Below are positions 37,336 through 52,300 of a DNA stretch of 64,000 nt, in pieces (position 1 is the stretch's first letter; every line of letters starts with the position of its first letter). The DNA is from Zygaena filipendulae. Lineage: Eukaryota > Arthropoda > Insecta > Lepidoptera > Zygaenidae. Below the pieces are notes generated by a model. It had not been told where the DNA came from. It did no database searches and saw only the letters and a program-made list of their open reading frames with translations. A program made the translations under genes and the position numbers. The stretch spans positions 6,537,001-6,601,000 of the forward strand of contig OU015673.1 of assembly GCA_907165275.2 (NCBI GenBank), given 5' to 3'.

Positions 37336-40300
37336 GTAAGTTCTAGTCCAATACGGACCAAAAAAATAGATAAATAGACATATCTCCATTCTCCAGTAAA
37401 TGGCATGAAGCTAATTGGATTTCCATGAAATTTGAACAAGTGATAAATTATAAAATACACTTTTTCTTCTTTAAAAAGTTTAAAAAATATTTGGTGAGGC
37501 TATTGTTTATCAGTATCATCAAAATAAAAATTTTATAGATAGGTAACAGGTATCTTATGTTGCTTTTACACTAGAATAGCTGTTCTCTGCGGTTTCACCT
37601 GCGAAAATTTTAGAGATCCCACAGGAATTCCGGGATACAAAGTACCCTATGTCCTTCTCTGTACCTCTGACAAGACAGGATAATATAACTTTACTATCTA
37701 GAGTTTTTGGTAAAAATGTACCTATATTATCTACCTATTTCCAACTTACTCAAAATTATAAAAATAATCCACTTTAGAACACACATCTACTTGATCCTAC
37801 ACTATTAGCTATAAGCTTGTGTCGTGGGCCGTGCCAAAGTCTAGAACTGCACTACCTTACTACTGCTACTAAACATAAATAAAAAGTTGCTATTCTATAT
37901 TGGACACCAATGGAAATTTCAAATTAAAAAAATTATTCATATCTAAAATCTATGAGCTGATAGTCTACTATATTATGAAGTTAGTTTTGTAGGTTAAGTA
38001 GTAAAATTTACTTGCCTGATACCAGCCCTTAAAAGCTCCCGATATGCGATACTTTTATGTAAATGCAAAAATATTTGGTTCCGATAACCTCAAATAAAGA
38101 AATTTTGCATGTTGTGTCAGCGGATAAGAAGTATCGTTTCTGAAGTACCTAAATATAAAGAAAACAAACTGTGTAATTTAACAAGTTATAATATTCAAAA
38201 GATTTAATAATTAATTTATATTAAATAAATGTAACAAGTTATATTCAACAGATTTAATAATTAATTAATATTAAATAAACATTTTCAATCAAAATGCAAC
38301 CCTATATATGTAGGTACTAACCCAGCCCATAAATATGAAAAAATAAGTAGTTATATTCTAATTTAAATTGAATTTGAATTAATTTGAAATGAACCTAGGT
38401 CACATGATATGGGGGAGGGCAATGATATTTTAAGTTATATAGAATGTCTTTGATGTCTTTGGGGGGAAAACCAAAAAAAGGAATAAGAAAAAGGGATAGA
38501 CCATAAAAAATGTGGAATGATGATGATAGCTGGAACAACAGATTAGCTACAGAGAAATCACAATAGAAAAAGCCTTTGCCAACTAGAAAACAGACCTAAA
38601 AAAACAGCAAACAATGTAATTACTTACTATTATATTAGATATATTTATGATCAATTTGTTCATTTTACTATGAACTAAGAAATAAAATAACTTTTACTAG
38701 AAAATAAAGTGCTTTCTATTGCTCTTTACCATGCAGAGTGAAATAGCTTCACTCCATTGCTTGTGAGACCGTACATGTAGTACAGTGGGCTTTAAAAAAA
38801 ATATATATTCAATTGTGTATTACTTACCCAAGTTTTGGTTTATTTATTTATTGATTACATAGTGTTGAGTTCTATGCGTTTGAGGAAATAAATAGATATT
38901 ATTGAGTCAGAATAATTCAGTTTAATATCCAATCACAAACGATGCGTACAGGCGTAAGATAAGAAATTTCAGTTTTTTTTGAGTCGGACTTAGTGAGATG
39001 AGCGTTTCGCGATAAAATACTAACACGGTCTCTGGTTAAGCGCGGAGGGTGTCACTATGACTCGTGTTGCGTGGCTGAAGGTGGGTAACTAACTGACTAC
39101 TCCAAACTTCCCTCGCACCAAGCACGACTCTCAAAATAATGAACTACACATTTACAAAAAGGTCTTATAACAAAGGTACTGGGACGTTACATAAAAAACA
39201 ATAGAAACAAAACATCTTTCACTCCAAGGAGCGGTACAGCAAAGGGTGCTGCGTGCAGATGTTACTAACGATAGGTAATTAACTAGCTATTGCTGTTTAT
39301 GCTACACAATGAACCTTAATAAACCCTTGTCTCATCTAGGTCCTAAAACTGATAAAACCTTTTCTATAAAATACAAGATTCATACTGTAAAACCAATAAC
39401 ACAAAGTGAATGAAAACAATGAGAAGAAACTTAGATAATAGCTTAATGTTACCGAACGTGGGAACAATGACGCTTTACAGAATTGAAAAAGAAATATTTA
39501 AAGAAATGTTTACTAATAAAATTTAACATGGCAACAGACCCCACACATAGTTATTATACAATATTGAATAAGTCTATAATAAACCTCAACAAATTACATG
39601 TTTTCAGTTACTGTAACCTGTACTGTACTGTAAACTGTAACACGTCACCTTTTTGTTTGCCAAGGAACTTTGTGATTCTCAACATTTTACAGATTGAAGA
39701 AATGGGGTATGGAAATGTATGTGTACGCACCGAAAGACGATTACAAGCACAGGGCGTACTGGCGCGAGTTGTACACTGTGGAGGAGGCGGAGCACCTCAC
39801 GTCGTTGATATCGGCCGCACGGGCGCAGGGCATCACGTTCTGCTACGCCCTCTCCCCTGGCTTGGACATCACGTACAGCAGTCAGAAAGAGATCACGGCA
39901 ATGAAACGGAAGCTCGAACAGGTAAAATATGAATTAAAAATCTTTACTGTACACAATATAAATAAAAAAAAGTGAAAGTAAAGAACTAACTACTTAGGCA
40001 CCTAATACAACCAACCAAAAAGTTGTTCCCTGCAGTTCCCTATGCATGTTTCTGAACCCCTTTGAGAACTTTTTGTAATGAAATAAAAATATGAGGGATT
40101 ATTATAACCTATAACAATATAATCAGTAGTTCCTCACCTCCAGATAAAGACATCATATTGGCAATTTGTTTTACCTACATATATAGATTTTTAAAATAAA
40201 AATCTTAATAATCACGCTATACTTTCTATATAAACCATACTAATATTATAATTAAGGCAAAAGTAATTTCTGTTGGTTACCTTTTCGCGTCTTTACTACT

Positions 40301-43300
40301 CAATCGATCACCATGAAATTTCGTATACACATTGTTAGGGATACATAGAGTACACGAGTATGTTTATCCCATAGAGAATTTTTGACAGGTGTCTCAATTT
40401 GGCTGCACTTGTTTCGCGCTGCTGTTTGACGACATTGAGCCAGAGATGAGCGAGGCGGACAAGCAGACGTTCCAGAGCTTCGCCCATGCGCAGGTAACAT
40501 ACAGACACACAACCCGCAAATAAATAAGTAAGTACACACCGTGCACCGGTACAAGTACATACATAACTGGGGAATTAATCCCTGCTAAGTAACTGTGTCT
40601 GTCTGTCTGTTTGTTACGCTTTCACGCCTTAATGGCTCAACCGTTCATCACGAAATTTTGCATACACGTTGTCAGGGGTACAGAAGTAGTTTAATTTATC
40701 CCGGAATTCCCGCAGGAACTCAAAAAAAACGGGGGCGAAACTGCATTACATTTTGCATACTACACGTTGTTAGGGCTACAGAAAAGCACATAGGATACTT
40801 TATCCCAGAATTCCCCCGGGATCTCCGAAATTGACGCGGGGAACAGTTGGTGATTATTAATTTAGCAAAACTGTGAACATTTTGACTTTAAAAATACGTG
40901 TCATTTATCAATATGTTTTCTTCTCCTAATCCAAGAACGGCCTTTTTCATTTAGGTACATACATACTGGCAAAAACATAAAATTCGTGTGACGGAATGTT
41001 GACGACTTATGAAAATCAAAATTCTAGTTAGTCCTCAGAAGAATAACTAAAGCATATTCTTCTGAGAGTTAGTCCGTCAGAAAATAAAAAAATAATAGAC
41101 AAGCATTTTTTGTTTTTGCAAACTATTGAACATATACATAGATAAAGCGCATTAAAGTTTTGGGTGGGGGACTCGTGACGTCATTAACCGGTATAAGCCC
41201 CACACAAACTGCACCGGGTAGTGACGTCACGCGAAATTTCAACTCGACGTATCGCCGTTATTTTTTGTCCAATATTGTGGCCATTATTTTTTATGAATCT
41301 TCATGAAGAACTAAAAAAAAAAAATTTCCGTGCGTCCCAGGTGTCAGTGACGAACGAGATACACCAGCACCTCGGGTGCCCTCGGTTCCTGCTGTGCCCG
41401 ACGCAGTACTGCTCCACGCGCGCGGTGCCGACGGTGAACAGCTCGGAGTACCTCAACACTATCGGCACCAAGCTGTCGCTGGAAATCGACGTCATGTGGA
41501 CCGGTAGGAATCAAATCAAATCATTTATTCTGCCATTGGATACAATATTATGTATTCTTAGATATGTCAAATAAAAGAAAAAAAAATTGCAATACAAAAA
41601 AAAATAGATACAAATATAAAAATTGAATTAAAATGTAATTTATACTAATTATTTATATGATTAAAGTACAATTCAATAATAATAAATTATATTGAGTCAT
41701 TTGGGTCAATCCCAAGCATTGTTATCTTGCAAGTAATCATTGACTGTATAGTAGGCTCGTTTACATAATTTGTTCCTAATAACAACCTTGTATTTGTTAA
41801 ATGGCATACTTCTAATGCTCACAGGAAGTTTATTGTAGAAACGTATGCATTGTCCTACAAACGAGTTGCTTACTCTGTGAAGACGAGTAACATGTACAGC
41901 AAGATTGTGCTTGTTTCTGGTGTTCACATTATGAATGTCACACATCTTGTCAAATTTTTCCAAGTTTTTGTGAACGTACTTGACGTTCTCAAATATATAT
42001 TGAGAAGCTAGCACGTTTCGTCTGGGCGTCGTTCTTTTTCAATAATTTGAAAAAGCAAAAAATACCTGTCTATTATTTTATTATTTATTTAACTGACAGA
42101 CTAAATAGATTTTTGATTTTCATACCCCGGAAACTAACCTATTTTGTACATTCCAGGTCCGAAAGTGATATCGAAGATATTGACAACGGAGTGCATCGAG
42201 GAGATAACGCGGGTGCTCCGCCGCCCGCCGGTCATATGGGACAACCTGCACGCCAACGACTACGACCAGAAACGGATCTTCCTAGGTTGGCAACACTGCT
42301 TGTTGTTTCTACGGTTGCGCGGCAAATTTACATTTGTTAAGAATTTTAATTGAAAATCGCCAAGACCAACCAATTATTTATTGCCCAAAAGAATAACAAT
42401 CATGTGTAAATACACCCAAAATTAAAATTCTAACTAATTGGTCAATGGAGAGAGTCGCAAATGAGCGACTCGCCCCAGCCTAAAATCAATAAAAAATACT
42501 GTAAAATCAATTATTCACTGCTATTCCCACGGTAACTTCGGAGTTCCCGCGGGAATTCCAGGATAAATTATACGTACCTACCTTTCTCTTGAATCACTCT
42601 ATTTATTGGTGAAACTAAAAACCTGATGAAAATCCGATCAGTGGTTTTTGAGTTTATCGCGAACAGTCAGACAGAGAGACGCGGCGAAGGACTTTGTTTT
42701 ACGATATGAAGTGATGACCATAACAAGTCGCGCCACAAAAGTTGTCTTCTCATCGCGCTCAAAGAAGTTTGACCTCAAAAATTCCATTTACAACGTGTCA
42801 TATTCATTTCTAATATTTTGGCAATTGTAGCATTGCGGGCATTGTGTGGACCGTACCATAACACCAACGGCGCTGTCATTTCAGCCCCTATAGTCAACTT
42901 GACAGTCTAATAATGCCATGTTGTGGTGTGCGCGGCGCAGGCCCGTACTGCGGGCGGTCCCCGGAGCTGATCCCGCTGCTGCGCGGCGTGCTCACCAACC
43001 CCAACTGCGAGTACAACGCCAACCTGGTCGCCGTCTGGACGCTGGCGCACTGGGCGCACTGCAGCCTCGCCGCGCCCACGCACAGTACAGACCGAGACCC
43101 ACTCCCCTCCCCCTCCCCCTCCCCCTCCCCCACACACATACTATAAGTACGCCACTTAACAATATTACGCCACTTAAACAATAAATTTACGCCCGTTCAA
43201 TTATAATTACGCCAAAAAACTATATTAACACCACACAAACTATAATAACAGCACACAATCTATCATATATCGCCACACAAACTATAATAACACCACACAA

Positions 43301-46300
43301 TCTATCATATATCGCCACACAAACTATAATAACACCACACAATCTATCATATATCGCCACACAAATTATAATAACACCACACAATCTATCATATATCGCC
43401 ACACAAACTATAATAACACCACACAATCTATCATATATCGCCACACAAACTATAATAACACCACACAATCTATCATATATCGCCACACAAACTATAATTA
43501 CGCCACACAATCTGTCATATTACGCCACACAAACTATAATTACGCTACACAAACTATAATTACGCTACACAAACTATAATAACACCACACAATCTATCAT
43601 ATTACGCCACACAAACTATAATAATACCACACAATCTATCATATATCGCCACACAAACTATAATAACACCACACAATCTATCATATATCGCCACAAAAAC
43701 TATAATAACACCACACAATCTGTCATATTACGCCACACAAACTATAATAACACCACACAATCTATATCGCCACACAAACTATAATAACAGCACACAATCT
43801 ATCATATATCGCCACACAAACTATAATAACACAACACAATCTATCATATATCGCCACACAAACTATAAAAACACCACACAATCTATCATATATCGCCACA
43901 CAAACTATAATAACACCACACAATCTATCATATATCGCCACACAAACTATAATAACACCACACAATCTATCATATATCGCCACACAAACTATAATTACGC
44001 CACACAATCTGTCATATTACGCCACACAAACTATAATTACGCTACACAAACTATAATTACGCTACACAAACTATAATGACGCTACACAAACTATAATAAC
44101 ACCACACAATCTATCATATTACGCCACACAAACTATAATTACGCCACACAATCTGTCATATTACGCCACACAAACTATAATTACGCTACACAAACTATAA
44201 TAACACCACACAATCTATCATATTACGCCACACAAACTGTAATTACGCCACGCCCACAATATTAACGCCTGTAATATTGAGGCTATAAACTATTTTTGTT
44301 ATCACTATTATTAAGGCGTCCAACCTATGAATAAAAACCTTTGACTCAGTACACTTGTGTTGTGTGCAGTGGAGGCGGTGTCTTGGGACATCAAACTGGA
44401 GCGCGAGAGCGAGCAGGGGCTGTGCGACGACGAGGCGCCGCCGGCGCTCGGCGACCACGTGTACCACCACCGGCGGGCGCTCAGGTACACACACAGACAG
44501 ACAGACAAACACCGCACATAAAGGACTGTGAGTAACGGATGTAATTCAAATTATAAATGAGTGAAGTTTAGTGTGATAGTGTGACAGTTTGTGCTGCTTT
44601 TTGTTAACCCATTTTATTTAATTGTAGACGTAACGGATAAACTTAATTTCATTTCATTTCATGATATATAGTAGTTTTCACCCGCGTCAATTTCAGAGTA
44701 CCCGCGGGAATTCCTGGATGAAATACCCTATGTAAATCGGGAATACTGTAGCTTCCTATAAGTGAAAGAATATTTAAAATCGGTTCAGTAGTTTTCGAGT
44801 TTATCCATTTCAAATAGACAAAAAACTATCCATTACAAACAGACAAACAAACATACAAAATCTTTTCTTTTTATAATATCAGTATAGATGTACAGTGGGC
44901 CACATACCCAAGTATACCACTTTGTAAATTGCAGCTCCAATATTCGTTTTTCGATTGTATTGGAATTTAGAGCTTGGAGCTGCAAAAACGGCAACTTATA
45001 ACGTCATAAAGACGTTTTACAAACAGTATCAATTTTACAAGGTGGTATACTTGTCTATGTGGCCCACTGTACATAGAGACAGATGAGTAAGTTTTAGTTT
45101 CTAGTCCGCCGCGTCGTTGGGTAGAATAATAGAAAATAAATTGGACACATTTTTTTTTACGTTATCATAAAATAATGGAGATACATTGAGTCGAATTTCG
45201 CGTGACGTCACGTCACCATGCATATCAAGCTAACCTAGCTAACTAGGTTTAGGTTTCTGTATAAAATTATTTTATAAATTTACGAAATTTATTTATTTAA
45301 AATCTGTTGGCAGACCAATAAATAAATAAATAATAATAATAATAATTCTAGCCGAGAAGAATTAGAATTCCTCTATAATAATAATAATAATTCACATCAC
45401 AACTATCTACTTAATCCCACACTAAGCTGTAAAGCTTGTGTCATGAAAACCAAGCAACCACTTGGTATATAACTATATGCTACTACAATCTGGTAAGTTC
45501 CCCCTGCGATCATCACACAAAGTCCCCCCTCCCCCAATTAATTTTTTTTATTTTTTTTTATTGGTGACCTACTGCGCCATACGGGTTGTCATTGTAAAGC
45601 CAAATAAATAAATATCGCCATTGCCTTGTCCACAGGCAAGCCATAGACGAGTGGCTGCCGGAGTTCTCGATCCCGAAGACGGCGCAGGGGCCCGTCATCA
45701 AGCCTCAGCCGCCCGTCACCGGTGAGTACCTACTGTTGACCATTGACGCTTCATACTTGGGTACTCGGCTCTTAAAGTATTCAAATTTCAAAACCTTAAA
45801 AAAAAGCCTGAAAATTTCTGGCCATTCGCCATATTGGTGACGTCACTCTGTTAGTAAACAATCTAGGATGTGTTCCAATTTGCACTACGAGCACTGTAAG
45901 GTATAACGTCAAAGCCATTTATAGTTCTTAATATCAAAGCAATATCAAAGCATTTTTTTGTATGAAAAATGAACGACACTAGAGAGATGGCGTTGTTAAT
46001 TTTCCATAAAAAAAAAAACGTTGGATATCGAAAGGACGAGAGCGAAAAAATTCATGATCCGGGTACTGAACAGTACTCGCAGTGTATATCGGAACACTAT
46101 CTCTTTCTTCGTATTGTTTACTACCAGAGTGACGTCACGAGCTGAAAGTATGGCGTCTAGCGTTCCCGCGGGAAAATTAAATATCGTAAAAAAAAAATAG
46201 TTTTTAGGTTTTATTAAATTGAAATAAAAATTCCACTGGTTCATTACAAATTGTACCTCTTTATAATATTAGTGTAAATACAGATAACAATTGTTGAACA

Positions 46301-49300
46301 CGAGCGTTGGTACAGCGGTACCGTTTGTTGTGACAGTGCCGCCGGTGCCGATAGTGCCCATCTTGCCGTCGGTGAACACGTGCATGTCGCTGGTGACCGC
46401 CACCAGCAACACGTGCACCACCAGCACCGCCGACATGGTCGCCATCCCCACCGTCAACACCAGCCAGCTGCAGGCGCTCGCCGACGTGTGCTCGGCGGCC
46501 AACGACCGGCCCATCATCTCCACCGGGGTCGCGGTGAGTGCCCGAGTGCCCGAGTGCCCGAGTGCCCGAGTGCCCGAGTGCCCGAGTGCCCGCCGCCCGG
46601 CACCCATCGTAATTGAATGGTTCTATATCGATATTACAATGATTATAATCTTAATATATATAAATCACGTGTCACGTTGTTTGTCCGCGATGGACTCCGA
46701 AACTACTGAAAGGGTTTTGATAAATTTATGTAACCATTTATAATATGGTCCAACGTAAAAGATAGGATAGTTTTTATCCCGAAATTCCCGCGGGAACTCC
46801 GAAATTATCGCGGATGAAATCGCGGGGGACAACTAGTACTAGTATAATCCTACTAATATTATAAATGTGAAAGTGTGGCTGTTTGGATGTTTGAATGTTT
46901 TGATTTTTGTCAATGAAATTTGGAATACACGTTGTCAGGGGTACAGAGAAGGACATAGCGTACTTTTTATCCCGGAATTACTAAATAATAATGATTTTTA
47001 ACCACTCAGTTAACATTACAAAAGGATAATATATTTATGTCGTAGAATGATTGCATCAAAAAGGCATTTGCTGATGAACACAGGGTTCCATTTTCCAGTC
47101 TGGGTGTGTTTATCTATAGTATAATATATAAGTAAGTCTATGTAGTATACACCACGTTTGCTTGGTTTCCACGACACAAGCTAATAATAGCTTACTGTGG
47201 GATCAAGTAGATCTGTGTGTTGTGAAGTGGATTATTATTATTATGATTTTTTTTTAATTTGTGTTTGAATATCCCAATCAAGTTCGCATTAGTTATTGTG
47301 CAAAGAAGACGATTGTAAATAGGTGGCCCCATCATACTTTAGATGTTTTTCTTTATATTTCAGATATCACCAGCCGAATCGTTCAATCCGGTTTCGAATC
47401 CGGTGATGAACTCTCTAGTGTCACCGACCAAAGTCATACTCAACGAATCCATACAGAACCCGATCATACCTATGGCAAGCTCTAACATATCGCTTCCATC
47501 AGAGATACCGATATCCACACTGCCAGTGCCGATACTGGGCTTGAAGACCATAGACCAGGGTAACGGGGAGAAGACCGAAGACCAGCAAATGGAGAAAGTG
47601 TCGGATGGTGCCCTTGTGGTGAACAGTGGGGGTTTTGTCGACGATATGGGCAAAAGAGACGAGGATGCGGACACGATAATCGTCGATGAGATTGACAAAA
47701 TCGATGAGCAGCAGCGGAACGGTGAAATGAGTGTTGGCGGTGAGATTTTTTTCTAATCATGATAATAATAATAAGTTTCACTCGCTTTCACCAGAATCCC
47801 AGCGAGAACTCCAGGATAAAAGTATATAAGTACCCTGTTGGCGCCATTTTTATAATGTCTCGCCTTCGTATACCTAATCCCGCTAGTGTGCCACTGAAGC
47901 GCCCCCTATGTATGGGTGAAAAAACGAGTAGTTGCGTAGACGCCATACTGGCGTGACGTGATTTGCTCCGCTGCCGCTTATTAAATAATTCCGACATAGG
48001 ATTATACACAATGGTGATCCTACTCCTTCGCAAACATATTTTTTCTGTAGGTACCCTTGACAACGTGTATGCGTTTTGTGATGATCGGTTGAGTAGTTAA
48101 AAAAATTATTACACTTTATAATTTTTCAGAAACAAATTTAGTAAATCGGAAGGTGTAAACGTTGGTTCCGATTTAGGATCAGTGAGTGAAACAGAGAGCG
48201 AGTGATCATACTACTCTAAATTGTACGCTAAAGCGATTTAGGTTTTAGCCTTCTGATTTCCTAAATTGGTTTCTGACAAATTGTAATGTGTGATAAGCCT
48301 AGGCGTAAAAAAGTAAGCTAAAAATACTAAACACGTTGTATCCATATCACTAATGTACTGATAAAATTTAACACATTTTTACCCAAAATAAAATCATGGA
48401 ATGTAGATAATATAAGTACTGAAGTATTTGGAGTTGATTTTTATAGGTTACCTATTTGAATATTATTGTGTATTAATGTGCGATGCAGCCACGCCGCAGA
48501 CGCTCAGCCCGTCCCGGCCGCCGCCCCCGGAGGCGGAGTCGGGCGTGGAGCCGCTGGACGTGGACCCGCCCTCGGCCGCCGCCGCCGACACCGATGTCAT
48601 CATGAACGACGGCGTCAGCGAGGTGAGCGCTCCCGCTGGTGACTCTCCTCGCTGCTGAATGTGCCATGAATTAGACTTGAAACTAACAGCTGCAGTTTTG
48701 TAACAGTGTTTTGCTTCGGTCAAATTAGAAACTTGAACATGTTTCAATGATAATAGGCTTGTTTCCGGGATATGAAAATAAAAATTCTATTTAATCCGTC
48801 TTATTGAAGATTAATAAAAAATATTGGATTTCGTTTTTAATTTTTTACGCAAGTAGTTAATGTGTCTCCGTTATTTTTTTATTTAAATATTTCTATTAAT
48901 CTACAAGACGAACTAAATACTTAAAATTTGGTTGACAAGGCCATTGAATTTGTGTTACTTATATAAAATGTAAGGTTAAAACCATTAGTTAAAACCGAAG
49001 ATTTATTGAAGTAGGATGTTTGCAATTTTCGTGCGGTAATTTAAAAAAAAGATCTGACGTAGAAAAAAATATTCACGAAAATATGTAATCTGAAGGTCAT
49101 TTACCCCTGTAAATTCACGTTTTTATTTTTATTGATTCCTCTGTAATTTGTTAGTGCTTTTTGTTTATTTATTGCTTTTTTTTGTTATAATATTATGTAA
49201 GCATGAGTCATCGAGGGTTTGAATAAGTCCTTATCAAAACCCAATCGCTAATACTGTTTTTAGTAAAGGTAAAGCTAATCGCGATATACTTCTCTATGGT

Positions 49301-52300
49301 CTATAATGTGCATGTCGTTTTGTTCAACTTTAGCTCGTAATAAAAATATCTGTGTTGATTTATTAAAGAACGGCTCGATGCAAGTGGAGCCCAGCCACAG
49401 TCCCCTGAGCACGGATATGATGGTGGAGTCCACGGAGGCCGCAGACGCCACTGACGAGTGAGTGCTTTTTCCATTTAAGTACTATTTAAACATTGATATA
49501 TTATTTGTATACTATAGAATAACTAGGATGTCATTTCAACTATACCAAATATTTTCTAAAGAAGATTGTTCCATCCTGGAGAAATTTAAAGTAAATCGTG
49601 TTTGAAAATTATAGCGCTAAATTGTGTCAACATTTTTTTAAGGTTCAACATTTTTTTTGGTGTTTAAGTACATTGTAAACACTAATTAAAAAACGTTCTA
49701 TAACTCTCGATAAAGCGTTCTGTATATATAACTTAAATGTGGGTTCACATGTTATTGCTTATCGGCGTCCATTTAATACTTATAATACCATTGCCTATGG
49801 GTTTGAATCCCTCAGTAGACTTAATTCACTTGGAGTGAGTCACCTCGCACGGTAGACTTTGTGCACCTGGGTAAACTAAGCACGGCTTCCAATAAAGCCC
49901 TCGGTAGACTTAATTCACTGACTTAATATTCCAACTACGTATTTGGCGAACTCAAGAACAGTTGAGTATATGGCTGGATAGGTGATTTATTAAAAAAATT
50001 AGCTGTTCCCCGCGGTTTCACCCGCGATAAGTTGGGAGTTCCCGCGGGAATTCCGGGATAAAAAGTACCCTATGTCCTTCTCTGTACCCCTGACAACGTG
50101 TATGCAAAATTTCATGATGATCGGTTGAGCCGTTAAGGCGTGAAAGCGTAACAGACAGGCAGACAGACATAATTACTTTCGCATTTATAATATTAAGGGG
50201 GTAGAGACACTTGTTCAATGTTTGTTTTTGTTTTTTCTTGTGTGTTGCGCTGGAACAAGTTTAGTTTTCTTTCTTTCTTTATTTCTGTTAAAAAAAGGAA
50301 GAAAGAAAGCCCCACCCAACAGCATCATCTATTTAGGGCGGCGCACGGGCCGGCGGCGGACGCGAGCGCGCTCACCGCCGAGGACCTGGTGCTGCTGTGC
50401 GAGCTGTTCTACCTGCCGTTCGAGCACGGCGCGCGCGGCCTGCGCATCCTGCACGACTTCAACTGGCTGGTGCTGCACGCCGGCGCCGCCCGGGGGAGCA
50501 AGCCCGAGGTGACGATTGGTTTTTTTCACATACAATATTGATAATATTAATTATAAGTCAAATTTGAATTAAATTAATAAAATGTGATTAAATAATTGCA
50601 GTAAACATTTAAACTAAACAAATTCACAGGTCAAAATCAATATTAAATCAATATCTATATAAATTAAAATAAAATAAATTAAAAATTACATAATATATGT
50701 ATATATTGTTGGGGCAAACGGGCATGTGGCACACCTGATGATGATGCTGGTGATGCTGCTGGAATACACTGTTAAGGTCTCTACGATCAGCGGTTTAGGC
50801 TGTGCGTTGATCCATCAGTCATTCAGGACAAAGGATTTTATATACTTATTACTAGCTGTTCCCCGCGGTTTCACCCGCGGAAATTTCGGAGATCCCGCAG
50901 GAATTCCGGAATGCGAACTACCTACCCTATGTCCTTCTCTGTACCCCTGACAATGTGTACCTAAGTATGCAAAATTTCATTAGATTTCACTGACGTTAAT
51001 TTCGAAGTTCCCGCGGGAATTCCGGGATGAAAACTATCCTATCTTTTAAGTTGGACCATATTATAAATGATTACAAAATTTTATCAAAATCCGTTCAGGA
51101 GTTTCGGAGTCCATCGCGGACAAACAACGTGACACGTGATTTATATATATTAGACTAGCTGTCCCCCGCGATTTCATTCGCGGTAATTTCGGAGTTCCCG
51201 CGGAGGTTGCGGGAAAAAAGTACTCTTTGTCCTTCAGTTCCCGAGGGAATTCCGGGATAAAAACTACCCTATCTTTTAAGTTGGACCATATTATAAATAG
51301 TTGCAAAATTTTATCAAAATCCGTTCAGTAGTTTCGGAGTCCGTCGCGGACAAACAACGTGACACGTGATTTATATATATTAGATATAGTGATGATGTAT
51401 AGATTAATGTAAGTGGTTTGTGTTCGTGCCGGGCCCGGTGCGCAGACGAGCGAGTGGGTGCGCCGGCGGCAGCGCTTCAGCTGGTGGGCGGCGGGCGTGC
51501 GGCGCCTGGCGCGGCGGCTGCACGGCGCGCCCAACCGCGAGCTGCGCGCCGAGCTGGCGCCCTACGTGTGGGACCTGTGCCACGTGCTGGCGCTGCTGCA
51601 CGCCTTCGTGCGGTGGCTCGAACTAGGAAAATTCCCGTCCAACATTGCAGCTAACATTCAAGGAAATTACAACTGTAAGTTGAGAGTTTGTATTCAGCCC
51701 TTTCCAATTCCAACCGTACCTATACGATCTCTATGTTAAGATTTGACTTTTTAAGGCCAAAATATTATGTATGACCTCAAAATGGCGTTTTCCCCTCTTG
51801 CTTGCGATGCTTTATAGTCTTTACTTGGCGTAACGAATTCTTTGATCCTTTAGCTATCCAGCTATTGAATTTAGGATAGAGATAATAGATATGAAGCTGA
51901 AACACTGCATTGACCGTGAATCTTTTCCACCGCGAAGGGTTCTCGAAGGGGTGGCGCGAGGCGTTCGAGAGCGGCGCCCAGGAGCCGTGGGTGTTCCGCG
52001 GCGGGCTCTCGGCCGACCTGCGGCGGCTGCTGCCCGTGGAGTGCGGCGGCGACGCGCTGCGGCCCGCGCTGCTGCCGCCCCCCGCGCCGCTGCCGCTCGC
52101 CGTCCGCCCCTACCGCGCCGCCGACGAGCCGCAGGTACACTCCCCGCCCCCCGCGCCGTCCGCCCCTACCGCGCCGCCGACGAGCCGCAGGTACACTCCC
52201 CGCCCCCCGCCCCTACCGCGCCGCCGACGAGCCGCAGGTACACTCCCCGCCCCCCGCCCCTACCGCGCCGCCGACGAGCCGCAGGTACACTCCCCGCCCC

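Noticed and set aside
38810..39250. Possible LTR or transposon end around the GTCTCTGGTTAAGCG segment
   Set aside because: No inverted or direct terminal repeats and no partner copy in the window.
43220..44007. Minus-strand frames encoding repeated [14 protein letters not shown]
   Set aside because: Produced by the 42-bp satellite, whose period is a multiple of three. No splice or start context.
43185..44275. Could the array be a CRISPR locus?
   Set aside because: Units are contiguous and near identical with no unique spacers, in a eukaryotic intron.
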